From Anthoceros angustus (lineage: Eukaryota; Streptophyta; Anthocerotopsida; Anthocerotales; Anthocerotaceae), in NCBI GenBank assembly GCA_010909165.1, contig VJWM01000003.1:124001-188000 (forward strand): a stretch of 64,000 bases of DNA. Reading direction: 5' to 3'. The notes under the pieces are model-generated. The model saw only the letters and a list, made by a program, of their open reading frames with translations, made no database searches and had not been told where the DNA came from. Shown piece after piece: positions 53,174-64,000 of the stretch. The position numbers and the translations under genes were made by a program. Position 1 is the first letter of the stretch; every line of letters begins with the position of its first letter.

Positions 53174-54529
53174 CTAGGCGCGCTGTAGAATAAGCGGTGG
53201 CGGGCTGCTGACTAGCACATGCAGGTCATGTTCCGGCACACCCTTGAAGACACACACTGCAGGGTGGCCAACCTTGTAAAAGCAGCAACCCTCACTGTCA
53301 ACACGCATCTCATAGATACGGGATTGCATGAGTTTGCTCAAGGACAACAGGTTCTTGGCCATATCCGGAACAAAGAGTACACCATGGACAACAAAGGTCG
53401 AACCATCGTCAAGGAGAAAGGTACAGGTACCATGACCCTCAACTCGCAGGCTTGTATCACTCCGTTCATCCCTTAGCAGCACCTTGTCTTTCATGTTACA
53501 TAGAATTAGGTTCGAAAACAAGTGCTGATCATTGCAGATGTGTGTGGTAGCGCCTGAATCCAAGTACCAGCATCCAGCATCGTGCAAAGAGCTTGTGAGG
53601 CAAACGGTAAGGATTTTTACAGTCCCTTTTGAGCTGTCGCCCTTTTCCTTCACTGCAACGTGTGCTGACTGCTTTTGGACTTTCTGCGGCTCGCCGGCCT
53701 TCTTCTTCCGGCAGTCACGGGCCCAATGGCCAGCCACACCACACCAGTTGCAAGTTCCAGTTCGCTTGAGGGGGGGAGACGAACCAGAAGATGTATTTGT
53801 TCGACCTCCAGGCGGTTTTCCAGGTACTTTCTGAGTTCTGAATTTTGCAGCAAGGACTCTGTCACCTTTGGACTTGTGTCCCCCTACAGAGTTAATACGA
53901 CCCTGTTCTTCTTGAAACAGGGCACCTATGATTTCTTCCACCGTGATGGGAGGAGAAGCACTAGCTTGCTGGGTCTGGCGGATAGGACCTTTGAAACTAC
54001 TGATAAAGGTTTGATATGAGGGTGGCAGGGAAGTCAACAACTGTGCTGCAACCTCAACTTCATCAGTCTTGGATCCAAAAGCCTTCATCTGGGCTCGCAG
54101 CTGTCTGAATTTTGTGACGTGAGGAGCAACTCTCTCACCTTCACGCAAGCGAAGTGAGTAGAACTCCATACGCACAGCATTATACGCATGCATGTTCTGT
54201 ACATCATACGTTGCTGCGAGTTGATCCCAGATGCCCTTCCCAGTAGTATGGTACTCAACATCAGGTACGAGAACCTCATCTAGACCATGGACCAATACTG
54301 CTGATGCTTTGGAATTTAAACGATCCCATTTTTCTATGTCTGCTGCAGAGGGGGGAGGGCTGGCATTAGGATCTGGCTTTGGGGATATCCCATCTACCAC
54401 TTCCCACACCCCTCTACCAATGAGGGTGGTTTTCATGCGGACCTTCCAAACAGCATATTTGGTCCCATTGAACCGATCCTTTTCCTTCAATTCTGAGGTA
54501 AATGTAGGATTCAGTAGTTGGGTGGCCAT
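53174..54529 (-). mobile_element. Ty1-Copia gag-protease ORF (truncated element)
   Basis: A 451-codon frame from ATG 54529 has a Copia gag start (F-G-T-KYAVWKVRMKTTL), a UBN2-type gag body (SLPPSYQTFISS), and a CCHC zinc knuckle (CNWCGVAGHWARDC). It also has the aspartic protease active site in LDSGATTHIC and GVLFVPDMAKNLLSLSKL. The frame stops where integrase should begin. This is a plant Copia retrotransposon with pol lost. With the LTR and primer-binding site at 55753-55924 in the same orientation it may form one element. Confidence 0.92.
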
Positions 54530-55059
54530 CTGAACTACAAGGTAAAGTTGAAGAAACTACTTAATGTTCTTTCTAGATGCTTTGACTGCTGACAAGAGCA
54601 GGACAGGCTAGCACACACTCGTGATTATGATCAGAGTTAGTTGATAGCCTTCAGGCTCTTATGCAGACAATACGATTGGAGTAAAGATGCCTCACTTGTT
54701 ACTAACCTAGGTGATGCAGGAAGGAGCACGCGGGGCGGTGCTGGTGTGGGTCCAAAACATGATCATGTGGGCTGCTCGCTCATCGTCTCCCTCTCCGGCA
54801 TGCAAGGGGTTAGTCGGCATGTCTGAGGCATATGCTCGTTCATATGCTATCTCGAGTTCGCTAACCGCTGTGTGTTCCTCTCCTTGGACGAAGCACACAG
54901 GATGGAGAGGCTGAATACGGAAGGCTTGAAGAATCGCAAGGAGGTGCCGGTGTCTGTTGGGGTGGTGAAGCGGTGAGGACCCTTCACACCCGTCTCTTCA
55001 CACGAACAGCACCGCTTCGATTCTCCCTCGCGCCGTTTCAGCTTTCTGCAGCGGAAGTT

Positions 55060-55720
55060 TCACAAGAGAACTGATTCTTGGCGCTCTGGGGCCAAGGCTC
55101 GGCTCAATTCACACACTTTGAAGTTCAATTGGGTCATCATTTCTGCCAAGCTACTGATTTCCTGTGTAAAATCGGTGTTGGTAGCCAGGCGGCTGATGTC
55201 AATCTTCAAATCTGTGTATGTTTCGTCGATTCTTTGCCCAAGGCTCTCATCAGTTTCTTGGATGTCGTTCTTAAGAGATTCCTGCCGTGACAGCAACAGG
55301 GTAAGTGTCTTCTCAACTCTCGTGGCCACTGCCAGTGATTGAAGCGCAACGCCCGATCATGCTCACGGCCTCGGTTGATCGCTTTTGTTCATGTAGACCG
55401 AAGCTTGAAGAATTGATTCGACTCCAGGAATTTCCGGCCTTCTGCAGAACAGTTCTGGATTTTGTCCTTTCTGTATACAGCGTGCCGAACAAAACGTCTG
55501 TACGCTGATTTGGAAAGGGAAATCTACGCTGTTGAGAGGGGTTTGGACCAGAATGCCTATTGGCTAGGTTTTTGAGCCAGAGACGCGAGTAATCCTGCTC
55601 GTAGAGATCTAGCACTGTCTCCGTAGGTAGGTATTGTGGATTTTGTGGGTAGGTGCCCTCAACGCGTCCACGAACACTTCTACGGTTGCTCCTCGTACGG
55701 CGATTACCCGATCTCGGCAT
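55060..55720 (-). mobile_element. Two small ORFs between LTR/PBS and gag
   Basis: The frame 55720-55313 (MPRSGNRRTRSNRRS..., 135 residues, basic N-terminus) and the overlapping frame 55329-55060 (89 residues, strongly heptad-patterned, LAEMMTQLNFKVCELSRAL) lie downstream of the primer-binding site and upstream of gag. Neither matches a Copia protein I know. They may be an N-terminal gag extension, a captured host piece, or part of a second retroelement. Confidence 0.5.
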
Positions 55721-55752
55721 TTTCTATAAATGTAAATGGTAGATCAAGCGGA

Positions 55753-55764
55753 GCTCTGATACCA
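55753..55764 (-). promoter_or_regulatory. Primer-binding site (initiator Met tRNA)
   Basis: On the minus strand this reads TGGTATCAGAGC, the canonical plant LTR-retrotransposon primer-binding site. It abuts the LTR end directly. Confidence 0.95.
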
Positions 55765-55924
55765 TGTTTCTTTTGTAAGCTGACGAGCGTACAAGATAAA
55801 CTTTCATCAAAACAAATAATGAATACAAAAAGTGTTTGAGTTGTGTCTTTTATACTTGACTAGATAACGCTTCACTTAACCCTAACGACCGTTACTTAAC
55901 TAGAGGTTGGCTTTATCTCCAACA
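55765..55924 (-). mobile_element. Solo 5' LTR, 160 bp
   Basis: On the minus strand it starts TGTTGGAGATAAAGCC and ends AAAGAAACA, i.e. TG...CA, immediately followed by the primer-binding site. The length is short for a Copia LTR. The matching 3' LTR was not found to the left, so the element is 3'-truncated in this window. Confidence 0.85.
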
Positions 55925-55929
55925 GGGGG

Positions 55930-56190
55930 CTATCAAAGTCAGGAAATATAGCAGGATGCAAGCAGGTCACCAATTCATTCCGCTCGCCCTTGAAACATAT
56001 GGGGCGTTGGCTAAGGACTTCGATATTTTTCTCAAGTCTTGCACTAAGGCTTATCATGCCCGCAGACACGGAGCGGGGCTGTCCAACCTCCTATTTGACT
56101 GTATTCTTCAGACTGCAAGTGTCAATTGCTCTTCAACGAGCCCTCTCTACGGTGATCATCCACAAAGCAGCGACAACATGTGACGCATCT
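55930..56190 (+). mobile_element. Retroelement-derived C-terminal domain fragment, copy 2
   Basis: Frames in this segment read KVRKYSRMQAGHQFIPLALET then YGALAKDFDIFLK, and in a shifted frame QVSIALQRALSTVI. This is the same domain as 39250-39768, with a frameshift near 56115. It begins right at the outer end of the LTR (55924/55925), so the LTR element inserted into it. Confidence 0.55.
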
Positions 56191-56230
56191 TCCTCTACCT
56201 CCGTAGTTTGTAGGCCGTTTTCTCTTCCCG

Positions 56231-56370
56231 CGTATGACATTGTAGGCGCAGTCAGTAACTTCCGGTAGGTAGCTTTGTTATTCCTTTTCACCTCGACCCT
56301 CGTATGACGTCGCAGGCACAGTCGGTAACTTCCGATAGGTAGCTTTGTTATTCCTTTTCACCTCGACCCT
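56231..56370. repeat. Tandem duplication, 2 x 70 bp
   Basis: Copies at 56231-56300 and 56301-56370 share aggtagctttgttattcctt and ttcacctcgaccct, with a few substitutions. Non-coding. Confidence 0.85.
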
Positions 56371-56585
56371 CATGGTCCCCCTTGGTTGTCCTTTGCTGGA
56401 TGGTCTTCTCCCATCAAAATTTTTCCCTCAATAAACGGTCTAATATATAATAAATATGGTCTAATATATAATAAATATGATGAAGCCCAGTCCTGAAGTA
56501 TGTGCCATCATCAACAACTCGGTAGTCTAACACATATGATAACTACGGTCATCAACAACTTGATAGTCTAACATATAATAACTAC

Positions 56586-57051
56586 AGGGACATGGGACTC
56601 GGAGAACGAGGGGGGTGAGGAGGGCCAAGAGGACGAGGGGGATGAGTCCAATTCTGTAATGGATGATCTTATAGATAAGAGATTTAATAGTCAAGATGTT
56701 ATCATTAGAGAATTGCAAAAGGATCTTGAATCGGCAAGCTCATGGGCTAAAGATTTTGAGGCATCTTTCCAGGTCCAGTTTGATTCATTGCTTTTACAAG
56801 TCAATGCCTTGCAAATTCCTGTTCCTTGTGTGGGTTGCTTGTTGAAGGCAGATTTGGCACCTAGTTTGGAAGGCTACAAGAAGGTTATTCTCGAGCTTAT
56901 TCATGCACAGAGGGAAGAAATGCATAGTTATATGGCCAAAAAGTTGCAGGGTTTAGATGACCAAGTTGAAAGACTCTCGGAAAGATTGGTGGAGCAAGGG
57001 TTACAAAATGAAGTTTCAGCTTCATACTCCGTTGTTGAACGGTTGCTTTGA
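56586..57051 (+). mobile_element. Acidic coiled-coil ORF, retroelement ORF1-like
   Basis: The frame runs from an acidic segment (SENEGGEEGQEDEGDES) through ATG 56659 into heptad-rich sequence ending VERLSERLVEQGL, stopping at 57051. Farther right, a second frame (57611-57808) reads LRTTQLYINEDRTPLPWKTK, then AASQVAFFRGHELVVFGP. It resembles the RRM/C-terminal block of LINE ORF1-type proteins in my recollection. The pieces are separated by stops, so this is a decayed element at best. Confidence 0.4.
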
Positions 57052-57854
57052 TGTTTAAGTGGTGTGCTCTTGTGAATCACTCGACTCTTTTGAGAATTTC
57101 TTTGTGATCCACGACGGATTGAAGCTTTAATTGGTCGAAAGTTTCCGTTTGGCAATCAAATAAAAGAGTTTCTCGATGGGTTGCCTCCCAAAATTGCAAT
57201 GAGGATGGAAATCTTGAGCAAGAGCATGAGGACTGGAAAGGGATCATAGAGGAGAAAGCCATCAATTTGGAAAATCATTTGACTTCAACGAAACAAGTTT
57301 TACCTACATATTTGGAGAAGCTTACAGGTAAAAACCTCGAGGAGAATGATCCCCTGCTCCTTCTTGTCCTAGTGGCAACATAGTATCGAAAGTTGTTTTC
57401 GAGACGGCGGATAGTGCTCGCCGTGCTTTGAACTTGAGAATTTCTGGTCTTGGTAATGACATTGTTGCACCACTTGTGGCTGTAAAGGAGTTTCTCAATA
57501 GGCTAGAGGTCGATAAGGTCGTTCCTCGAGCCTTCTGACTTGGAAAGGATCCTGGTAGGGAGCGCATATTGATTATGACTTTTCATTCTATGGATGATCG
57601 CCTCTAGGTTATGAAGGCTAGGTCTATGTTACGGACAACTCAGTTATATATCAATGAGGATCGTACACCATTGCCATGGAAGACTAAGAAGGAGAAGTTA
57701 CCCGCTTTCAGAGCAACTCGTGCTGCAAGTCAAGTGGCTTTCTTTCGTGGGCATGAATTGGTGGTGTTTGGCCCTCGTTCATGCAATTTCATAGACACTG
57801 TTGATTGATTGAAGATTATTTGTCTTGTTTGAATTTTACCTTTACATTCCTCCA

Positions 57855-57945
57855 TACCATTTTACCGCAATCCATGTAGTTATCATATTTCAGTCCCATG
57901 ACGGATATCCGTCCTTAGTGGACTTAAATAAAATTCTTCTACAGT
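57855..57945. repeat. Dispersed repeat fragment, copy 3 (inverted)
   Basis: The reverse complement matches 37392-37470 and 37783-37850. It directly follows the ORF1-like frame ending at 57808. Confidence 0.65.
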
Positions 57946-58587
57946 GACGCCGAGTCACTCTTGGAGGGTACAGTCCTTGCAATCGCAGCAAATGCAAGCA
58001 CAATAGGCAGAATAATAGAACGCATAATAGTTTATAATTGGCTACAATAATGTAAGGATATAAAAAGGAAAAACTCGGTGAATATGAACTGTGTGTATAT
58101 ATGGTGTAGTGACTTGTGGAACAGAAATCGACGCTCATCTCATAGAGATGGTTGATACCGCGTAATGTACGCGTCTCGCAGCGTTTTGCGATATAAACTC
58201 GTTCAGTCTAAGACTGCATCAGGCGTCTATATGTGTATTTCGCAGGAATGAAATGTGAGGCCTGAAACATTACCCACTCGGAACATTTGGGAACATCTGG
58301 CAACGAGATGCACAAGTGCGGCACAGTGGACTGCCGCCCATATATGTTAAGACGCATCGGAAGAGACAGAGCATCACCGCAGAAATCCGTGACGTCCCTT
58401 CCCTTCATCTCCTCAAGCACAAGTCTTACGGGGTACCGACGTGCTGATCCCGGCGTTACTGGCTTCCTGGTATAGGACCTTGCAAGAACCATTCTTAGGG
58501 TGTGGAGTTGCCTCCATCTAGCTCGTGGATTGGACACCTCCAGGAAGGCCAGGAGCTGCGAAAGCTTGGGTCGGCTGGATTTTGGAG
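57946..58587. other. Upstream region of the TIN1-like gene
   Basis: No gene is supported; the 109-codon minus-strand frame at 58208-58537 has no signature. A TGACGTC bZIP-type core at 58390-58396, about 190 bp upstream of the ATG, would fit a stress-inducible promoter, but one short match is weak evidence. Confidence 0.35.
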
Positions 58588-60186
58588 ATGGAGATCAGAT
58601 GGCTGGCGGTCCTAGCGCTCTCTCTTCTTCTCATGTCATGCTCTGACGCGGTGCCGCTTATCTCCTCCAAGGACAACACAAGCACTGCCGCATTTGCTAT
58701 GGTCACGGTATGGATTTCAGCATTGTTGCGTGATCTTGGGTCGTCTTTCGATTTGCGATCACTCCCGGGTTGACTAGGTTTTGGTTCTTTCCATATGGGA
58801 GGATGCGCTGTATGGCTTGGTTTTGTCTCATCCCGCCCTGTGGAATGGTTTTTGGAGGCTTTTGCCTGTCGAAAGAGTGGGGTAGCAGCCCTCTGAATCT
58901 GCGGTGTCGTTTTTGTTTCTGTAGGATGTAGCTGGAGCCGTGTCGAAGAGACTCGGATGGAATATCGATGACGTGACTATCTCGAAGATTGATATGGTGG
59001 ATGCAAAGATAGGACAGTCAGTGGTATATGAGGTTGATATCGAAGTCGGAGGCACCGTTATACCAGTGAAGCTCTCTGAGGAGGTGACGAATTGGAAGTA
59101 TGTGGTTGAGGACCCCTATAACGAGAACACTGAAAACACAGATGGAGGGGAAGAGAGCAAGGCTCTGGATAATTGGCAGCCAGATACACCGGTGCTGTCC
59201 CCGTTCGAAATAGCAGGGCCTGTGGAGCTTTGGATTTCAGATGCAGAGCAGATGAGGCTTGCTGTACCGGTACGTCTTTGATCATGGTCCTGTAATAGCG
59301 TTGTGTTGTGTAGATCTCCCATTAAATGTGGGACACAGAGGATCTCACCACTAGTTTTCTGTTGTGCTTGCAGAACGATGTGGAGGCAGGAATCTTGAAT
59401 CGTGTGATGCTTGCTGATGGAGCCGTGGTTACAGTGGAGGGAGCCAGGGAGGTCAGTCTCACTCGTCCTCTGCAGCTCCCCTTGCCGCTTGTGGGAGCTG
59501 GTGCTGAAGGAGGGGTTGCAGCTAGTCTCATAGATCTGGCTTCTCGTCTTCGTTTTACTTCCCAAATTGGAGAAAAACCCATTCTGTCTTTGCGAATAGT
59601 TGGTCCAAGCTCACTGGTTGCAGCTGCTGTTCGTGAATCGGGTGAATCGGATGCTAGTGTTTCCAAGTTGAAGGTTAAGAGGCTTGCACCAGGGGCTGTG
59701 GAGCTCGTTTCCGGACAGCCATCACCAGCCAAGACATCTGAGCGAATTCTCTCGTCAGTTGCTGTGGGTGATTCAATGTTGTGGCCTCTTCCTTCCCTCA
59801 ACGGATCTAATGCCAAGCTTCTGCACTTGGAACGGGCATTAATGGTGTTGCTTGGCAAACAAGCCTTCAAGAGGGGCTCCTTCAAGCTTTTGGGTGCTAA
59901 GGCGTCAGCTGCAACTTTTGTGCAGTTCGAATTCGAGCTAGAGAGGAAAATAAACAAGACAGAAATGCCTGAGCTATGGCCGGAGTGGGCAACGTTTCCC
60001 TCAGTTGATAGGTATCAGTTTGAAGTTCTAGCGATGCTGGAGGGGCAGCGGTTGGTACCTGTGACTATGCACCAGCTTGAACCTGTGCACTCGACTATCA
60101 CCTTTGATAATGGCTGGGGTCGTGGTAACGTCTCCTACACGAATCTACCGATGTTTCTAGTTCCCCCAGGTGCTATGACTTTGTAG
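58588..60186 (+). CDS. TIN1: TUNICAMYCIN INDUCED 1-like secretory-pathway protein (3 exons)
   Basis: Exons 58588-58707, 58925-59269 and 59374-60186 join with GT-AG introns, all in phase 0, for 425 residues. A clear signal peptide (MEIRWLAVLALSLLLMSCSDA) decides the start; an upstream in-frame ATG at 58525 would bury it. There is no TM segment or known enzyme motif. The body, with phrases such as GWNIDDVTISKIDMVDAKIG, PFEIAGPVELWISDA and VSLTRPLQLPLPL, matches my recollection of the plant-specific TIN1 family. Its Arabidopsis member is induced by ER stress and affects pollen surface. The molecular function is unknown. No lesions are seen. It converges with the BAG gene, with about 490 bp between stop codons. 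Confidence 0.75.
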
Positions 60187-60535
60187 ATGTGCAGCTAATC
60201 TCCAGTCATCAACGGGCGGTGTGAGTTGTCGTTCAGTGGAGAAAGTGAGTCACCTCATTGGTTCTCCTGGAAGTGTTGGGAGCAGTTGAGAAGTATCATG
60301 CTGCCCAGAAGGAAGGGTGGGCCTTCCGGAATGAGGTGGGTCACTTTTCTTAGGGAGGCTGCATGCTTGTCGTTGTACATAGACTATTTGACATAGGACT
60401 GGAAGGAGGAGGGGTTGACAAGTATTCACCGAAGAGGATTGTGAAAAAGTAAAGAGAAGTGTGCTTCATTCATTGTTGAAGCTGGATAATTTTAGTGTAG
60501 CCTAGTTTGCAAGTTGTTTGCAGCTAGAGATCGAG

Positions 60536-60665
60536 GCATCACAATCGTAATTGTAATTGCGGCGAAGATGTCACAGCAGGAAAAGTCAGTCTACTTTGTA
60601 GAAGGGTGGGAATGTGGGCACCACAATCGCAATTGGAATTGCGGCAAAAATTGTCCAGCAGGAGA
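60536..60665. repeat. Short direct repeat in the shared 3' region
   Basis: A 45 bp phrase near 60538-60583 (cacaatcgtaattgtaattg then cggc) recurs diverged near 60619-60664 (cacaatcgcaattggaattg then cggc), both followed by cagcagga. Offset is about 81 bp. It lies between the converging TIN1-like and BAG genes. Confidence 0.7.
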
Positions 60666-60673
60666 ATGTGACA

Positions 60674-63600
60674 CTATTTCCTCCGTCTACCTCCAACTAC
60701 CCTTCGGTTTGCACTGTCTCTTCGAAAAGCACCATCTCTATTATCCCTGAATTTGGGATCACGGACTTTAGCTTCCAATTTCTCTAATCTGTCCACGATA
60801 GATGCTGTCTGCGATTCACTGACTCCTAGTAACTTCTTCACCAAAGTTTCCAGCTTCTTGTTTTCAAGAATGAGCTGACGCATCAACATCCGTTCCTCAG
60901 AATCTAGATCCTCCGCCTGGCCCGGTACCTCAGCGATTTCTCCAGGCCACTCAGATAACCTATCGGCCGGTAGAGGATTCTCCTGGAACCGGGCCCTGGA
61001 AGCTTCACTCAGAAGCATATCACGGATTTTAGGACGTTCCACAATCGAGTCCTCAGGTTCAGGTGAAGAACTGATACCAGCCTCTGGTGCTTCAACCACG
61101 TAATCCATCGTACTAGCATCCACCCTAGCAGGTGAATCAGTTACATCCTTCGGCTCCACCGCATCCTCCACTTCGTCCACTATACCGGTCACCCCGTCCG
61201 CCTCTCGGTTCATCGGCTGCTCCTCAGTACAGTTGCCAACTTGGGAAGCATTACAACGTTTGCAATGTTCCCACACTGGAAGTTGTTCCAAGGAAGGCTC
61301 CGTTGTGGTCACCACGACCATCCTACTTCCTTCGGGAACATCACTGACAAGAAGCAAATCTTTCCCAGAAGTTATATCTCCATCTTCGTCATCGACAGCA
61401 ACGGCAGTATCAGGTTCCCTCTCCACTCCGCTTACTGCAAACTCCCCCCTACCTGATACATCTGCCTCGTCCAAAGAAAAGGCAACCTTGGATCCCCCGT
61501 GCTCAACGTCACTTGTCTCAAGGATCTCTCTCAACGCACTGGTAGCAACTTCAGAGGCAGCAATATCTCCATTTTCACAAACTTCACCACTTTCAACAGA
61601 AGCTCCACTTTCAGCTTGCCTGACCACCTTGCTCCCTTGTCCTTCCTCTAGCAAGGCCCCCGTCCCAAGAGTCGTATCTTTTTTCCCCTCCCTATTCACA
61701 CTCCTGTCAATTTCCAAGGACTCGCCTGCAGGAATGTCAATCACATCCGTGTGTCCACTTTCAGGTAACATCTCTACCCCACAATCCAGCTCCCCTGCGT
61801 GGGGGACATCATCGACTGCCGCTGAAACGTTGATCGTTGGTAGAACAGGGGCCACCGAATCTGGCGTAGCTTCGTCCTGTTGCGTCTCATTAGCCACCAG
61901 ATTGACTTCCACATCCTTGGTTACATGCCTGCTTCCAGCATCACCACAGCAAGATGCTTCCACTGCTGATTCCTGAGCCTCGGCTTTGTGAACCGCGCGC
62001 TCCTCTACGACTGTCAATTCCAACATGTCCTGCAAGCCAGTCACATCCCTGGCCACGGCCTTCCGCAATTCTCGGATAATGGAGTGAACGCCCTGCAAGG
62101 AAACAGCACATTTAGCAAACCAACAATGCGCACCATTCTCCGTCACCGAGCAGGATAGCAGAATAATCTGGAAAGATCACCACAGAACAGAGGAAAAGGT
62201 ACCTGAATGGAGTCCAGACGGAGAAGCAGCTGCATGAGTTTCTCGGACACCTTTAACTTCTCCTTTGCGTCCATGGCAAGCTTGACAACAGTGTCATGAT
62301 TTGCCAGATGGGCCGCCATGGCTCGAACTTCGGATCGGACTTGTGCTATAGCCCGTGCTTTCTCAAGGGGTGCCGTGCTGCGCAGACTGTAACCTCTAAA
62401 AGCAGCCTGAATCTTTTTCGCTGCCACCTCCTCCTTCATCACATCTGCCTTAGCACATGGCTGGCTCCTCCTTGCACCGCCCTCCTCATTCTCACCAACC
62501 TTTCCCTCAGAAACAGCGCCACCATTTTCCGTCGGTCGCGTATCACACCTCTCCTCTTTCCTGACCGCAGGCTGCTCCCCACACGCAGCACCATCCTCTC
62601 CCGCAGAACTCTTGTCAGATCTCTCAGACTTCTCATCAGGTTGAGCTGAACTCCTTTCAGAATTCCCAGACTTCTCAACTGGAAGGGCTGAACTGATGTC
62701 CAAGCCCGTCTTCTGATGTTCCACCTGAACGTCCGACTGCGTACCTTTCACATCACTGCCGACTATGTGACCCTCCATCTTGGGCTGAACCGTAGTTTCG
62801 GATGCAGTCTTGCGACCATCAGAATCCACCTTCAGAGCATCCATCACTGCTTTCAAAAAAGCGTCGAAAGGTACGCTGACAGCCCCGCTCTCCTTGTCAG
62901 AATCCATCGATTCGGATCCACCTTGTGCTGCATGGCTAGCCTTCTTCACCTTATCAGCAGAAGCAGACGCCGATTCCTGAGAACCCCTCCGACTATGAGA
63001 CGGCACCAGAAACCCTTTCCGAAGCAAACCAGCCCCATCTTTCTGTCCAGAGCTAGCAGCAGACTTGGAGGCTGGAGGAGCCAGGAATCCCTTCTTCAGC
63101 AGTCCTTCCTTCTTGTCCTCGACCTTCACACCAGGGGTTCCATCGACCTTACCAGTGTGCGATCCCTCTGCATCCTTGCCCGCAACAGGGATGACTCTCA
63201 CGGATGGGGCAGCAACCTGGACGGCATCCGCATCAACCTTTTTCACATTGTCACCAAGACGGAAGACCGGAACATCATACACCCGATCAGACCGGACAGG
63301 CAAACCCTGACGGGGCACCGTCTGCCAAACGTGAAGCATATCCTCCAGCGGCTCCGCCACCCCGCCGTCCAAACCTCCATACCCCGAATCCAACACAACC
63401 GGGGGCATCCCGTCCTCATAGCCTGATCCGCGCTCGAGGCGTCCATACCTCGGCTCCATCGCCAACGGGACGAATCCACCACGATCCTTCTCCAACCCTC
63501 CATACCTCGGCTTCAATGCAACCGGGAAAGGATGCTCTGCTCCGTACCCAGTCCGGGGCTGGTACACTCCGGCTCCATGCTCCCCGGGGACATACACCGG

Positions 63601-64000
63601 CACATAAGGCTGCCTCCGGGGCATCGCACCATAACCTCCATCTCTGACCGGCACCATCTCCACCGCAGGTTGGCGGAATGCACCACCGGCTGGCGCATAA
63701 GCTTGAGTCCGCGGATACACTCCCCTGTAAGCTTGCTCTCCAGGGGAAGCCATGACAGGAACGAATTCTTCTCCTCCCCTGGGCGGCACCGGGTACATCT
63801 GCTGACTCCAGGGCTCCACCTGCACTGGCACGAATCCCCTCCCTCGGGGTCCGACTCCGTAGAATTCCGGCATGGGTTCCTGCACCGCCCGGACTGGGAC
63901 GTACGCCTGTTCTCCAGGATACTGCTCTCTCACCATCGAGGCTGGGACATACATTGGCTCTGCAGTCCTGGAGAAAGCATAAGGCAATGCATTCTCAAAC
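60674..64000 (-). CDS. BAG-domain co-chaperone with IQ motif, BAG6-like (5' end beyond window)
   Basis: Exon 62203->64000 and exon 60674-62092 join with a GT-AG intron in phase 0, giving at least 1,070 residues. The IQ calmodulin-binding motif KKIQAAFRGYSLR is directly followed by a BAG domain (about LEKARAIAQVRSEV to VTGLQDMLELT) that the intron splits. This is the IQ-BAG order of plant BAG5-7, whose BAG domain contacts Hsp70 and which act in stress and cell-death control. The N-terminal half is rich in Tyr/Pro/Gly with recurring YVPV/FVPV words. The C-terminal half is acidic and low-complexity, ending in a coiled coil and a basic tail (VVGGRRRK). The size and order fit BAG6 best. No in-frame ATG is visible before the right edge, so the start is outside. 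No lesions are seen. Confidence 0.88.

Noticed and set aside
58208-58537. 109-codon minus-strand frame upstream of the TIN1-like gene (possible divergent gene)
   Set aside because: No domain, no signal peptide and no splice structure; it overlaps the likely promoter.

Overview
This is nuclear DNA of a land plant. It has short spliceosomal introns with GT-AG ends and plant-specific families: a phytocyanin, a TUNICAMYCIN INDUCED 1-like protein, a BAG/IQ co-chaperone, an IRK-type LRR receptor kinase, a ROCO (LRR-Roc-COR) protein and PPR relics. It also has a Copia-type element with the usual plant initiator-Met-tRNA primer-binding site. The ROCO gene and the VWA-Cache receptors suggest a non-flowering plant (moss, liverwort, lycophyte or fern). 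The sequence alone does not settle the lineage.

Layout. 1-7.4 kb: AT-rich intergenic DNA with PPR and LRR relics. 7.5-8.2 kb: a two-exon stellacyanin-like phytocyanin (-). 9-15.6 kb: a damaged ROCO gene (-) and an internally deleted tandem copy of it. 16.2-37.1 kb: the centre of the window, a minus-strand array of VWA_N-VWA-Cache-TM genes with the architecture of animal calcium-channel alpha2delta/CACHD1 proteins. One copy (17856-20346) is intact, with eight exons in phase and 602 codons of protein. One (21244-23735) is intact except for exon 1. The rest are truncated, chimeric or frameshifted. The chimeras join at 9-13 bp microhomologies. 37-43 kb: degenerate DNA with a subtilase exon relic, a retroelement domain, an (AT)n tract and a broken coiled-coil ORF. 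43.1-45.9 kb: a divergent but intact nine-exon member of the same VWA-Cache family. 46.7-48.8 kb: an IRK-like receptor pseudokinase with a decayed LRR ectodomain. 49-58 kb: minisatellites, a candidate 2.4 kb TIR element, a tRNA-derived SINE-like head, and a Copia-type retrotransposon inserted into an older retroelement. 58.6-64 kb: an intact TIN1-like gene (+) converging on a BAG-domain gene (-) that runs off the right edge.

Likely functional genes are the phytocyanin, two VWA-Cache receptors (17.9-20.3 and 43.1-45.9 kb), the TIN1-like ER protein and the BAG gene. The phytocyanin and both VWA-Cache proteins are predicted to be secreted or at the cell surface. The TIN1-like and BAG proteins both belong to stress/proteostasis families. 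The most interesting feature is the VWA-Cache array, which looks like a locus caught during duplication, deletion and exon fusion.
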